Of a stretch of DNA of 29,873 bases, positions 1 through 8,678 are shown in pieces. The notes below the pieces were generated by a model. That model ran no database searches, was not told the origin of the DNA, and worked only from the letters and a program-made list of their open reading frames with translations. The stretch lies in assembly GCA_001275005.1 (NCBI GenBank), contig JWZX01002431.1, positions 1 to 29,873 of the forward strand. The letters run 5' to 3'. Numbering within the stretch: the first letter of the stretch is position 1; each line of letters starts with the position of its first letter. The stretch comes from Chrysochromulina tobinii (Eukaryota > Haptophyta > Prymnesiales > Chrysochromulinaceae). A program made the translations under genes and the position numbers.

Positions 1-142
1 GGGGGGGGTTACCGTACGCGCTACACACGCACTCGATGTTCTCGATCGTTCCTCCCGTGGCCTCCGCCGCTCCAGCGCCGCAGTGTGCAGCGGGGGTGCC
101 CGGGCCCAGCGGCACGCGGGAAAACGCGGGAACGTCCACGAT
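1..142. other. 3' flank of the nucleotide-sugar transporter gene
   Basis: 142 bp after the transporter stop, reaching the left window edge. It starts with eight G residues. I see no gene or RNA in it. Confidence 0.4.
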
Positions 143-1048
143 CTACCTCGTCGCCGTTCGTGCGTAGATCACGCCGCCGGAGAGCGCCATGAAGCAGCCC
201 ACTATCGCCCTCCATGAGCCCGCCTCGTGTAGCACGACGATGCCAAATGCGACGACCACAAACTTGTTCAGGTTGGAGAGCACCATGAACGTGGTCGCAG
301 ACACGTACCCCTGCGCGTTGATGCCCGCATACGAGATGCCCACGGCGACGATGCACGAGAAGAACAGCAGGGCCGCGTCGAGGTAAGAGAGGTTGCGCAG
401 CAGGTGCCACTTGTGGTGCTCACCGAAGACGATCAGAAGCAGCCACATGGGCACGAGCGCGCACGCGTTGTTGAGCAGCATCATGCCCGTCTTCGAGACG
501 TCGATGGGCTGCACGGCGATCATCTTACGTTGCAGCAGCCGCTCGAGCACGGCGGAGACCATGTTGGCGAACATGTACGCCATGCCCACCGCCGAGAAGG
601 ACACGTCTGCCGAGGTGTACAACACAACGCCACCGATGACGTACACGAGCGACGCGGCGGCCCAGAAGTTGATCTCTATGCGTTCGCCCCATATCCGCTC
701 AATGACCATAGTCACGATGGGAGCGATGTTGCGCACGACGATGATCGCTCCCATGGTCGCATGGTCGAGCGCAAGCATGGATGAGGCAAGCATGATCGTG
801 AAGAGGATGGGAATGCTGAGCGACCAGCGCAGCACGTCGCGCAACGAGCCAAAGTGCAAGCCGCACGGGAATATGACGAGGCACAGCACCGTGAACGCCA
901 TCTGGATCATGACCACGGTGATGGGCAGCCGTGCGGCGCGTAGCACGAGCTTGTTCACAACGAGCATGCCAGCGCTGCAAATCATGAAGAAGATGCACGA
1001 GCTGATGAGTGCCGTGCGGTAACCTGGGTCGCCTGGCTTGAGCGCCAT
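143..1048 (-). CDS. Nucleotide-sugar transporter (SLC35 / GDP-mannose-transporter-like)
   Basis: Predicted multi-pass transporter of the drug/metabolite transporter superfamily, likely moving a nucleotide sugar into the Golgi or ER lumen in exchange for a nucleotide monophosphate. From the Met at 1048 the product is 301 residues with about 8-10 hydrophobic segments, close to the family's usual length. The stretch VLSNLNKFVVV near residue 255 sits where GDP-mannose transporters carry GALNK, so the substrate is suggested but not proven. An in-frame ATG at 1255 would add 69 residues. That extension is hydrophilic, uses more A/T-ending codons and contains no membrane segment, so I treat it as 5' leader. 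The gene is divergent from the NIPA-like gene. The stop is TAG at 143-145. The family call is firm; the substrate is inference. Confidence 0.82.
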   Translation of the reverse strand: MALKPGDPGYRTALISSCIFFMICSAGMLVVNKLVLRAARLPITVVMIQMAFTVLCLVIFPCGLHFGSLRDVLRWSLSIPILFTIMLASSMLALDHATMGAIIVVRNIAPIVTMVIERIWGERIEINFWAAASLVYVIGGVVLYTSADVSFSAVGMAYMFANMVSAVLERLLQRKMIAVQPIDVSKTGMMLLNNACALVPMWLLLIVFGEHHKWHLLRNLSYLDAALLFFSCIVAVGISYAGINAQGYVSATTFMVLSNLNKFVVVAFGIVVLHEAGSWRAIVGCFMALSGGVIYARTATR

Positions 1049-1321
1049 GTTAGCGCAACGGCGATGCTCACCCTTTTTCGAAGGCGAGCCGCGAGGCGCA
1101 GGCAAACAAGCACCGCGAGTGGAAGCAAGGGGAAGGCAGACGAGAACTTCTCGCTGTTTAGGGTTGTCATGAGCGCTGGCCACGCATGTCGCGTTTTCAT
1201 GGATGAGGTCCTGATTTTCCATTCCTTTTGCGGACAAGTTCACCAACTTTTTCATTGGAACCTCTTAGGACGGGTGAAGCCTTGTTCGGCCCTGGTCGGC
1301 TGCTGCTAGTGGCCCGGGTGG
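1049..1321. promoter_or_regulatory. Divergent intergenic region between the SLC35-like and NIPA-like genes
   Basis: This 273-bp gap separates two genes transcribed away from each other, so it must hold both promoters or a single bidirectional one. It is less GC-rich than the flanking coding sequence, with T-rich patches around 1200-1260. A TAG at 1307-1309 lies in frame just upstream of the NIPA-like ATG at 1322 and fixes that start. I see no convincing TATA box at a useful distance; the ATATAT at the NIPA start overlaps the coding sequence. Confidence 0.5.
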
Positions 1322-3280
1322 ATGATATATTGGCTGAGCAACGTCAGCAGCAGCGGCAGCAGCGATGAAGTGGCGGGCGGATGCCAGGCGCTTCCCTCCT
1401 GGGGCTTGCTCGTCGGCGTCGCGATGGGCGTCGCCGGTTCCATAGGCATCAACATAGGTCAGAATCTGCAGGCGGCCGGCATCATGAAGCTCGAGGAGCA
1501 GAAGGCGATGGCGATCGCAAAAGGAGTCGAGAAGGCGGCCACCGACTTTAAGCCGCACAAGAGCCGCCAGTGGATTGTGGGCCTCGTCATCTTCATCGCC
1601 TTCTCGCTCATCAACTTTGCCGCATTCGCGCTCGCACCCGCCTCCGTGCTCACGCCTCTCGAGTCCATCCAGTTCGTCACCAACATCTTCTACAACAGAT
1701 TCGTCAATCGCGTGAGGATTACACGCGACATGTATTTAGGCGTCACCATCACCGTGGTGGGCACCATCCTCACCGTCGTCTTCGGTCCCGAAGGCGGCAG
1801 CAGCTGCCACTCCATCGCGACGCTCGAGGGCTACTGGCGCTCGTGGTTGTGGTGGGCATGGATGGTCCTGAGCGTGAGCATAGCTGTGAGCGCCTATGTG
1901 GCGGAGCGGCTCCTTCGCCGCCGGCTCGCGGCGGGCGACAAGCGCGCGCCGCGCACCACGCTCTTGCTGCCGCTCAGCTTCACCCTCTACTCGGCGCTCG
2001 CGGGCGGCGCCCAGATGATCGTGCATTCGAAGGTTCTTTCCGAGCTGCTCGCGCTCGCCTTCCAGGGGCGGACGGAGGTGTTTGCGGAGCCGCTGCTGTA
2101 CGGCACGATCGTGCTCGTAGTCGTCTGCGGCTGTATCTGGATCGTGCAGCTCACGCGCTGCCTCTCCATGTATAACCCGCTCCTCATCCTACCGCTCATG
2201 GTGGGCTGTTTCATCCTCTTCGGAGGTGTCGCAGGCGGCATCTTCTTCCAGGAGTTTGAGCACCTGAGCGGGGGCTTCGCGGGCGCGTGGGCGTGGTTCG
2301 CCTTCGTCGGAGGATTCCTATGCGTGCTCGGCGGCCTCGCGATGATCGCCACCGCTTCTGAGAAGCTCGAGCAGACCATCAACCCCCCCGAGACGCCCAT
2401 CGGTGCACTCGACCCTCAAGATGAGCTCACGCAGAGCAGCGAGAGCAGCGAGAGCACATCGGGCGACGACGCTGGTGCTTGCAAAGTGGGCTCAGCCAAG
2501 GACGCCCCGTCGCTTACCAAGCCGCTCGGGCAAAGGAGGTTCAACTGGCTGTGCCCTCGCTTTAACGCCGTCGCTGACGAGAAGGCCGAGCTGCCGATCA
2601 CTACCGGCCACGGCGCGCCTCTGGGCGCCACAATGTCTTCGGCGCGAGGGAGACTGGTGAACGCCTCGGGCTCCACGATTGCCTCGGGATCGAGCCCGGG
2701 CATTCGGGGTGATGCATCCACGCCAAACCATGCACACTTCGCCACGCCTGGCTCGGGCGGTTACGGCTCGGGACATAAGTGCGTGCGCCATCCGTCCATC
2801 GTGCGCCATCCGTCCATGATGATGCCCGCCGCACACCTGCAAGGGATCGCGCACAGGATCCATGCCGACTCGCCGCTGCCCCCGGGCGCGTCGCCGTGGT
2901 CGCCCAGCGCCTTCCCCCCTTGGTCTCCAACTTTTTCCGATCTCGCATCGACGGGCGGTAGCCGGCACTTGAGTCGCGCCGGCACCTCACCGCTGCCGAA
3001 GCCCGCGTTCCGCCTTTCGGCGCCGCCGACGCTCGGGCTCACACGGTTCTATTCCTTCTTCTTGCCGTTCTCGGAGCGCCTTGAGTCCATGTGGACGGCT
3101 GGGCGCTCGCCGGGGATGCTCACGCCGCATGGGGAAGGCAAGGGGGTGCCCATCCCAACCCCCGGGCTCGGCGGCGCCTCCAGCGGCGGTGGTGCACGTC
3201 CCATGACCCCTTCGCCATCAACACGCTTAAGCGCCGCTCGGCCGAGCAGCGACGGCATGCCAAGGCCCGTACGTGTATGA
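1322..3280 (+). CDS. NIPA-type magnesium transporter with long cytosolic tail
   Basis: Predicted magnesium transporter of the NIPA (DUF803) family, a branch of the drug/metabolite transporter superfamily. The first about 350 residues hold nine hydrophobic segments. Family-like stretches include GVAMGVAGSIGINIGQNLQ near residue 35, FALAPASVLTPLESIQF near residue 105, and NPLLILPLMVGC followed by FFQEFEHLSGG near residue 290, matching the NIPA pattern of a membrane helix followed by a conserved acidic loop. Residues from about 358 to 652 form a Ser/Pro/Gly-rich tail with no recognised domain, which roughly doubles the usual family length and probably faces the cytosol. Within it an 18-bp tandem duplication at about 2783-2818 encodes two RHPS(I/M) units. 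An in-frame stop 15 bp upstream supports the start. The ion specificity is family knowledge only. Confidence 0.78.
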   Translation: MIYWLSNVSSSGSSDEVAGGCQALPSWGLLVGVAMGVAGSIGINIGQNLQAAGIMKLEEQKAMAIAKGVEKAATDFKPHKSRQWIVGLVIFIAFSLINFAAFALAPASVLTPLESIQFVTNIFYNRFVNRVRITRDMYLGVTITVVGTILTVVFGPEGGSSCHSIATLEGYWRSWLWWAWMVLSVSIAVSAYVAERLLRRRLAAGDKRAPRTTLLLPLSFTLYSALAGGAQMIVHSKVLSELLALAFQGRTEVFAEPLLYGTIVLVVVCGCIWIVQLTRCLSMYNPLLILPLMVGCFILFGGVAGGIFFQEFEHLSGGFAGAWAWFAFVGGFLCVLGGLAMIATASEKLEQTINPPETPIGALDPQDELTQSSESSESTSGDDAGACKVGSAKDAPSLTKPLGQRRFNWLCPRFNAVADEKAELPITTGHGAPLGATMSSARGRLVNASGSTIASGSSPGIRGDASTPNHAHFATPGSGGYGSGHKCVRHPSIVRHPSMMMPAAHLQGIAHRIHADSPLPPGASPWSPSAFPPWSPTFSDLASTGGSRHLSRAGTSPLPKPAFRLSAPPTLGLTRFYSFFLPFSERLESMWTAGRSPGMLTPHGEGKGVPIPTPGLGGASSGGGARPMTPSPSTRLSAARPSSDGMPRPVRV

Positions 3281-3533
3281 CATACGTGCGGCGCGACGCC
3301 CGAGAGACGTTCGGTTTCAACAGTTTCCATTCATCCTAGCGTGTCGAGTTTGTCGAGTTATCGTGTCGAGCTTCACGGCGCGTTGCCGATGTTCCGCTGT
3401 GCGCACAGCGTGGAGCGTGCGTGTTTGGTGTTACTAGATTTTGAGCATCGGCCATCGCTCTCGGACGCGGCACCTCCCGGCGCGTCAATGATGAGTTCTT
3501 TCATTCGAAGCGATTCATCTGTGTAGAGGTGTT
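3281..3533. other. Intergenic spacer between the NIPA-like gene and the Ala-rich gene
   Basis: A 253-bp gap between two genes on the same strand. It holds the 3' end of one and the promoter of the next. Around 3339-3372 the word GTCGAG recurs several times (gtgtcgag, ttgtcgag, cgtgtcgag), a short imperfect direct repeat. I see no other gene or RNA here. Confidence 0.4.
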
Positions 3534-6470
3534 ATGTCAAGGCATGTCTCTTCCTACGCCTCAACGCCGTTGTCGCGCTCCGCTTCAGCGAACGTGATTG
3601 CCAAGCCGACGTTCGACTCTTCGTGGAGCACGACTGGCAAGCCACTGCCAATTATGAAGAACGGCCCGCGCCTGCTCACTGGCTTCTCGCAATCCAACAC
3701 CTACCACCTACGTGGAGCGGCGGCGGCCATCGCGGCGGCGAATGCGTACAGACAAGCCCGTTGCCTCACAGCGAGTGCGCCCATGCCTGCGCCTGATCGG
3801 ATTCGCCTGCGTTCGCCGCGTGCGGCAGCGCAGCAGCTCTCGATTTCGATGCTCGCACCGCCAGAGCGGCGACAGCGGCGTGGGCCCTGGGAGTTTGCCG
3901 TGCTCCGCGAGGCGGCGTATAGCTTCGAGGACGCCGCTGCCGCTGATCGCCTCTGCCGCCGTGGCCCCGCGCCACGCCTTGACCCCGCGCCACGCCTTGC
4001 CGTCGCGCGGCCTCCATCAGGAGCGCTTGTGGCAGCACCGGCCGCTGCCCGTCCGTCGCGTGTGGATCGGCTGCGCGCCGCGCTCGAGCAGTGCGAAGCG
4101 CAATTTGGGCGCAGCGCAGCCGCGCTGGCGCCCTTGCTCTGCGAGCTGGCATGCGCAGTCATTCAGCAGTCTGCCGCCACGCGAGCTGGCGCAGCACCTG
4201 CTGCTGGCTCATCGGTGGCGGCGGCGGCGGTGGAGGAGGTATCGGTGGCGGCGGCGGCGGTGGAGGAGGTATCGGTGGCGGCGGCGGCGGTGGAGGAGGC
4301 GCTCGCGTTGGGATTTCGCGCGGCCGGGTGCCTCCACGAGCGCGACAAGGAGACGCCTATCGTCTTGCGCGGTCTGAGTGAACTCATCTTCCTGCTCGAG
4401 GCTCACGGAGCGCATGCAAACGCCACCACACTCGCACACCGCCGCCGCGCCGCCGCCGCCGTCGCGTTGCCCGACGACGCGCTGCGCTTGGCCGCAGCGA
4501 CGATCGACGACGCGCAGGTGGCTCTGCGCTCAGCGGCGCGTCCCGACCCGAGTCTTCCGATGCAACGGCCGCGGCTCGTGCTGCGGAGCGCCGTACCGGC
4601 GCGGCGCGTGGGAGATGGCATCTCGCGCGTGGGAGATGATATCTCGAGGCGCGTGGGAGATGACATCTCGCGCGTGGGAGATGACATCTCGAGGCGCGTG
4701 GTGTTGAACCCACAGTCGATTGTGGGCGACACTGGCGTTGCGGAATTCTCAGGGGTGAAGCCAAATGGCGCTCAACACAGCGTGTGGGAGAAGTCACCGG
4801 AGGAGACGGAGAACGAGTCCATTCTGCGTGTGAGTCTCATGCGCCGTGTGGAGCTGCTCGGTGCCGTCGGCGTGTGGAGTGACGTGGCTGCGCGCGGGCG
4901 CGCGCGCGCCGAGTGGCAGCAGCTGCGGGTGCGGCGGCATCTGGCCATGGCGGCGAAGCAGAGGGCGCTCGGCCGACACGCGCTGCGTGCGCTGGCCGAG
5001 GCCGATGCTATCCTTAGGCGGCGCGACGATCGATCGGCGTCTGTCGGCTCCAAGGCGGACTGGACGCTGTGGGATGGTTCACTCTCCCCAGTGACGCTCC
5101 GACTGTCGGTCCTGCAAGCGCGCGCGCTCGCGCTCGAGCTCTTAGCATCGTGCGAGGAGCCAACGCCGGACCTACTGGCCGATCGTTTGGAGGATCTCAA
5201 TGAGGATCTCAAGGGACGAGCCGAGATTCAACCCGAGATGGCGTCCCCGCAGATGCATCCCGCCTCGCCGCCGCCGCCGCTGTCGCCCTCGTCGCCGTGC
5301 GGCATGCGCGGCGACAGCCTACCCGCACGCCAACGCGCAGCCGCAGCCTCTTCGCACTACAGCTCGCCGGGCGACCCGCCCGGCGACTCGACTGGCGAGG
5401 GCAGCCAGCCCGAAGTCGTTGTAGAGGCAGCCAGCAGCGAGGACGGTGCAAGCTTCTTGGCCTCGGCAGTTGCGGCCCTCCGAGAAGCGACGAGCCTCCA
5501 TCGTCTGGCGGACTCGTCGGCAGCTGAGCGTGTCTTTCCGTTGGGCGCCATGGCTGACCTCGCACGGCGAGTGGGCACTCCGAATGAGGCAGTGAGCGCA
5601 TTGAGGTCGCTTCTGCATGCCGAGCGAGAGAGGCAGCAGCTTTGGGAGGTGCATCCCGATGCACCCGATGCGCCGCTGCAGCCCTCGACGCCGGCGCCGC
5701 CGCCTTCCTCGCCACGCGGCACGATGGCACACGCGGAGGCTGCCTTGTCGTCCGACCCCTGGGCCATACGCGCTGACAAGCTTGTGGCGAATGAGCTGGT
5801 CGAGCTGCTTCAGGCCGAGGGTCGGCCCATCGAAGCCCTCGAGCTCATCTTCTCCTCGCTCGCCCCGTGCCCGCGCGAGGCGACCGCTCTTGAGACCATC
5901 GTGGTGCGCCTGCAGGCCTCCTTCCGAGCACGCAAGCGGGCCGCCACCGCGATCGCGGCGGCGGTGCGCGGGCGGCGGGACCGTTTCGACGGGCATGAGG
6001 AGCGGCACGCGAAGGCAGCGGACGGGCGTGAGGAGCAGCACGCTAAGGCAGCGGACGGGCATGAGGAGCAGGAGCAGGCCGCCAATGTGCTGCAGAAGCG
6101 TTCCAAGATGCGCTCGGAGGCACGAAAGCCCTCGGAGGCACGAAAGCCACAACGCAAGCCCCAGTGGCCCATAAAGCTCGCGCTCCTCAACTCTCACATC
6201 CAGAAGTTTGGATCGTCCGCAGTCGCCTCTGATGGCTCCGACCTTGCTGCGCCAAGCAGCGCCGTACTGAGCAGCGCCGTACTGAATGCTCTGCAGTCGC
6301 TGGCCTCGATTCCACCAGCCGCGCCCGCCTCGCCTCCTCCACCTCTCCCCCGGGTAAGTGGAAGCGGCAGCACGGCGCCGTCGGCAGCAGCATCGATGCG
6401 CGAGGAGCAGCCACACCCACAGCACGGCGAGAATGAGGCGGATCTCGTGTGGGCCTCCCTCTCCAAGTAG
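3534..6470 (+). CDS. Large Ala-rich protein of unknown function with IQ-like motif
   Basis: I do not recognise this 978-residue protein. It is rich in Ala and Arg, with helical patches (about residues 180-300, 425-545 and 640-710) that could be TPR-like but lack a clear consensus. Near residue 795 the stretch LQASFRARKRAATAIAAAVRG resembles an IQ calmodulin-binding motif, with Q and R in the right places but Ala for the usual Gly. Three kinds of internal repeats are visible: VSVAAAAVEE repeated three times (DNA 4211-4300), RVGDDIS units (4606-4700), and an HAKAADG unit with Glu-rich spacers (about 5993-6080). A Pro/Ser-rich linker lies near residues 560-620. The ATG at 3534 begins the open frame and the stop is TAG. 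Good GC-rich coding character supports a real gene; the function is unknown. Confidence 0.65.
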   Translation: MSRHVSSYASTPLSRSASANVIAKPTFDSSWSTTGKPLPIMKNGPRLLTGFSQSNTYHLRGAAAAIAAANAYRQARCLTASAPMPAPDRIRLRSPRAAAQQLSISMLAPPERRQRRGPWEFAVLREAAYSFEDAAAADRLCRRGPAPRLDPAPRLAVARPPSGALVAAPAAARPSRVDRLRAALEQCEAQFGRSAAALAPLLCELACAVIQQSAATRAGAAPAAGSSVAAAAVEEVSVAAAAVEEVSVAAAAVEEALALGFRAAGCLHERDKETPIVLRGLSELIFLLEAHGAHANATTLAHRRRAAAAVALPDDALRLAAATIDDAQVALRSAARPDPSLPMQRPRLVLRSAVPARRVGDGISRVGDDISRRVGDDISRVGDDISRRVVLNPQSIVGDTGVAEFSGVKPNGAQHSVWEKSPEETENESILRVSLMRRVELLGAVGVWSDVAARGRARAEWQQLRVRRHLAMAAKQRALGRHALRALAEADAILRRRDDRSASVGSKADWTLWDGSLSPVTLRLSVLQARALALELLASCEEPTPDLLADRLEDLNEDLKGRAEIQPEMASPQMHPASPPPPLSPSSPCGMRGDSLPARQRAAAASSHYSSPGDPPGDSTGEGSQPEVVVEAASSEDGASFLASAVAALREATSLHRLADSSAAERVFPLGAMADLARRVGTPNEAVSALRSLLHAERERQQLWEVHPDAPDAPLQPSTPAPPPSSPRGTMAHAEAALSSDPWAIRADKLVANELVELLQAEGRPIEALELIFSSLAPCPREATALETIVVRLQASFRARKRAATAIAAAVRGRRDRFDGHEERHAKAADGREEQHAKAADGHEEQEQAANVLQKRSKMRSEARKPSEARKPQRKPQWPIKLALLNSHIQKFGSSAVASDGSDLAAPSSAVLSSAVLNALQSLASIPPAAPASPPPPLPRVSGSGSTAPSAAASMREEQPHPQHGENEADLVWASLSK
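4211..4300 (+). repeat. 30-bp in-frame tandem repeat, about three copies
   Basis: The unit tcggtggcggcggcggcggt plus ten more bases repeats at 4212, 4242 and 4272 (last copy partial) with almost no divergence. It encodes VSVAAAAVEE in the Ala-rich protein. Near-identity implies recent slippage or gene conversion. Confidence 0.9.
4606..4700 (+). repeat. Alternating 21/24-bp in-frame repeat
   Basis: The unit cgcgtgggagatgacatctc occurs four times. Alternate junctions carry three extra bases (agg), so the higher-order period is 45 bp. Each copy contains the imperfect palindrome gagatgacatctc. It encodes RVGDDIS units in the Ala-rich protein. Confidence 0.88.
5993..6080 (+). repeat. 33-bp in-frame minisatellite, three copies
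   Basis: Three copies of a roughly 33-bp unit encode a Gly-His/Arg-Glu-Glu stretch followed by HAKAADG. It lies just after the IQ-like motif and makes a charged, probably helical segment. The copies differ at single bases. Confidence 0.8.
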
Positions 6471-7058
6471 CGTCCCAGCCTACATGTAGTTACCTCTGCC
6501 GTCCGGCGAGTTTGCAGAGCCGACGCGGCGCAGCCGACGCGGCGCAGCCGGCTGGCGCCGCCGCGGGCACGGCCGTGCACTTTCGACTGGCGCCGCCGCA
6601 TCGGTTGGTCGCCTTGCCGCTTGCCGCGGGCGTGTAGCTCCCGCTGCGACTGCGGTCGCCGTGGCCGGCCGCTCACGCGCCTCGGACCACGCGGAACGTG
6701 AGCGCGAATGGAAAAATGACGGCGAAGAGACTGCCGGCGTCGACCATCGACCGGGAGCGTACCTTTCGTACTACGATCGAACTAGCGTTCTAGATAGTTA
6801 CACTTACAGTATAGATTCCGAGAAGATTCGTTGTACGTTGATTCAGATATGAGATTCGAATGTGCACTTTTGAATCGATGCACTAGAGAGTCGGACCGCG
6901 GGGGCTTCTCCGCGCGACCCCGACCGCGCGCGTGACATACGAGGTTGAAGCTTGAACCGGGCGGGGACTGGGACTCGCGGGCACGCGGCGCGGGCGCACG
7001 CGCGACGAGCCGCCAACAGACGTGGCGCTGAGAGTCTCGTAGTAGCGCGCACAGCGGC
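6471..7058. other. Convergent intergenic region without an evident gene
   Basis: This 588-bp region lies between two genes that end toward each other, so it should hold both 3' untranslated regions. A 14-bp unit (agccgacgcggcgc) is tandemly duplicated at about 6518-6545. The stretch around 6770-6870 is clearly more AT-rich than its surroundings. Frames crossing the region are short and lack plausible coding character. I see no RNA gene. Confidence 0.45.
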
Positions 7059-8036
7059 TCACTTTTTGGTTGGCGACGGGCGAGAGCGCACTCCCCCTCC
7101 TGGGGAGCCCGGCGCCTCGGGCGGCGGCACCACGGGCGCGTTGCTGTCAAACTTTCGGTACACCTGATCCTGCGCATGCTTTTTGGCGTCATCGATCTCG
7201 CCGAGCAGCTTCTCGTACTGGCTCTGCATCTCCTCGAGGCGTGCCTGGTAGTAGGCTTCGATCGTCTGCTGTTCAGCCTCCTGCTCCTGCTTCCGCCGCT
7301 CGAGCTGCGCCACGCGCGCCAACTGCTTGCGAAGGTCAGCCTCCAGCGCCTCGTTCGCTTGCAAAAAGGTCTTCAGCTGACGATCCTGCACGGCGCTCTT
7401 GGAGCTCAGCGACGTCGCGGAGCGCTCGGACGCCTCCTTTTCGACCTGTAGCGCGCGCAACGAGTCGTCGGCCTTGCGCGCCTTTGTGAGCATCTCCTGC
7501 TGCGCGCGCGACAACTTGTCGATGTTCACCTTGAGCACCTTAGTCGTGTCCATCAGCTCTGCATTCGAGGCACGCAGTCGCTCGGCCTCGTCGCCAAGCT
7601 CGTCGCGTCTCCGGCAAGCGTCCTCGAGCTGCAGCTGCAGCGTCTGTGCCTCCGCCTGAGCCGCCGCTGCTGCCTGCAGTTTCCGCTCCAGCTCCGCCGC
7701 ACGCTCCCGCTCCGCCTTGAGCTCGGAGCGTAGCTCCTGCAGCTGCTTGTGCTCGTCGGTCTGACGCGTCTTGAGCATCAGAAACTCCTCCTGGTCCGCG
7801 CGCCGGATGCGCGCGAGCGTCTCATAGTTGCGCTGCAGCGCGGCTGCGTGCTCTGCACTCTGGGCGAGCTCTCGCTCCTGTTGCTTCACCGTGCGCTGCA
7901 AAGCCTGGATGTTCTCGTTGGCCGAGCTCACCACGTAGGCGAGGTTCTGCATGTGCTCCGACTCCTCGGTCGCATCAGTGCGGGATGACGAAACCTTTGT
8001 TCGCAGCGCTTGAACCGGGTCGGCACCGTGGGGCAT
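7059..8036 (-). CDS. Coiled-coil protein of unknown function
   Basis: A 325-residue protein that is almost entirely coiled coil. From about residue 28 to 295 it shows continuous heptad-like spacing of Leu/Ala among Glu, Gln, Lys and Arg, with few helix breakers. The first 27 residues and the last 25 (Pro/Gly/Ser-rich, ending in a basic tail) look disordered. Such rods are typical of cytoskeletal, centrosomal or flagellar scaffold proteins, but I cannot name a family. The ATG at 8036 is the first in this frame after an upstream TGA. A second ATG at about 8097 in another frame could only contribute if there were an unrecognised 5' intron. The gene is divergent from the small membrane-protein gene starting at 8268 and convergent with the Ala-rich gene. 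Confidence 0.75.
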   Translation of the reverse strand: MPHGADPVQALRTKVSSSRTDATEESEHMQNLAYVVSSANENIQALQRTVKQQERELAQSAEHAAALQRNYETLARIRRADQEEFLMLKTRQTDEHKQLQELRSELKAERERAAELERKLQAAAAAQAEAQTLQLQLEDACRRRDELGDEAERLRASNAELMDTTKVLKVNIDKLSRAQQEMLTKARKADDSLRALQVEKEASERSATSLSSKSAVQDRQLKTFLQANEALEADLRKQLARVAQLERRKQEQEAEQQTIEAYYQARLEEMQSQYEKLLGEIDDAKKHAQDQVYRKFDSNAPVVPPPEAPGSPGGGVRSRPSPTKK

Positions 8037-8267
8037 CTCGGGACGCTTGGCGTCACAAGGCTCCGAACGCCCTCAACTGCGGCTTCGGTGCTCATCACGG
8101 CGTTTTTTTCAGGCAGATGCGATGTCGAGCGCGCGCATGGCGCTCAAGTTTGAATTGTGAAAAAGGTTTTCAAGTGTGTTCACGGATAATCCAGTCGCCT
8201 TGTTTCGAGACGTCGCCGCGCTTTAGCCAGCTTCGCTTTGCAGCTGTGCAGCGGCACGGTCGACGTG
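8037..8267. promoter_or_regulatory. Divergent intergenic region between the coiled-coil and small membrane-protein genes
   Basis: A 231-bp gap between divergently transcribed genes, so a likely bidirectional promoter. It contains an AT-rich core at about 8145-8190 including a poly-A/T stretch. I see no canonical TATA box. Confidence 0.45.
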
Positions 8268-8537
8268 ATGGCAACGTTGCGGCGAGTGAGTCTTCGCCGC
8301 ATGTCTTCTCGCCCAGAAAAAGAGCCCCGAAGCCTGCTCGACCTACTTGACGTGCTTAAGATTTGGGAGCTCTCGAAGCAGGGCATCGCTGCATGGGCGG
8401 TTGCAGGCACCATCGGGTACGTGCTGTACATTCGACCAAAAATGTATCCGAAGATCGAGTATGAGCAGGCGCGCACCTTCACGCCGAAGGAAGTTGAGGA
8501 CTGGAACAAAGCGATGGACGCTAATAAGTCGCGATGA
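8268..8537 (+). CDS. Small single-pass membrane protein, possibly mitochondrial
   Basis: A predicted 89-residue protein from the ATG at 8268; an upstream in-frame ATG at 8238 would add ten residues. The N-terminus MATLRRVSLRRMSSRP is basic, hydroxylated and free of acidic residues, as in mitochondrial presequences. One hydrophobic segment (GIAAWAVAGTIGYVLYI, about residues 39-55) is followed by a charged C-terminal domain containing FTPKEVEDWNKAMDANKSR. This arrangement resembles small accessory subunits of inner-membrane complexes, but I cannot assign one. It starts divergently from the coiled-coil gene and ends 141 bp before the end of the convergent glycosyltransferase gene. Confidence 0.6.
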   Translation: MATLRRVSLRRMSSRPEKEPRSLLDLLDVLKIWELSKQGIAAWAVAGTIGYVLYIRPKMYPKIEYEQARTFTPKEVEDWNKAMDANKSR

Positions 8538-8678
8538 ACTACGCACACTACTCTCTCCGCCAGAACTAAAAGCAGAAACACGCCCCTGTGTGGTGTGACT
8601 TCCGAAAAACCGAACGCGGACTTGTAATTTGCAAACGCGTGGGGTCTGTACCTCGTCTTATGCATGATTCATGCCGCT

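Noticed and set aside
1049-1255. A 69-residue N-terminal extension of the nucleotide-sugar transporter
   Set aside because: It is open and begins with ATG, but codon choice, composition and lack of a membrane segment fit leader sequence. Not excluded.
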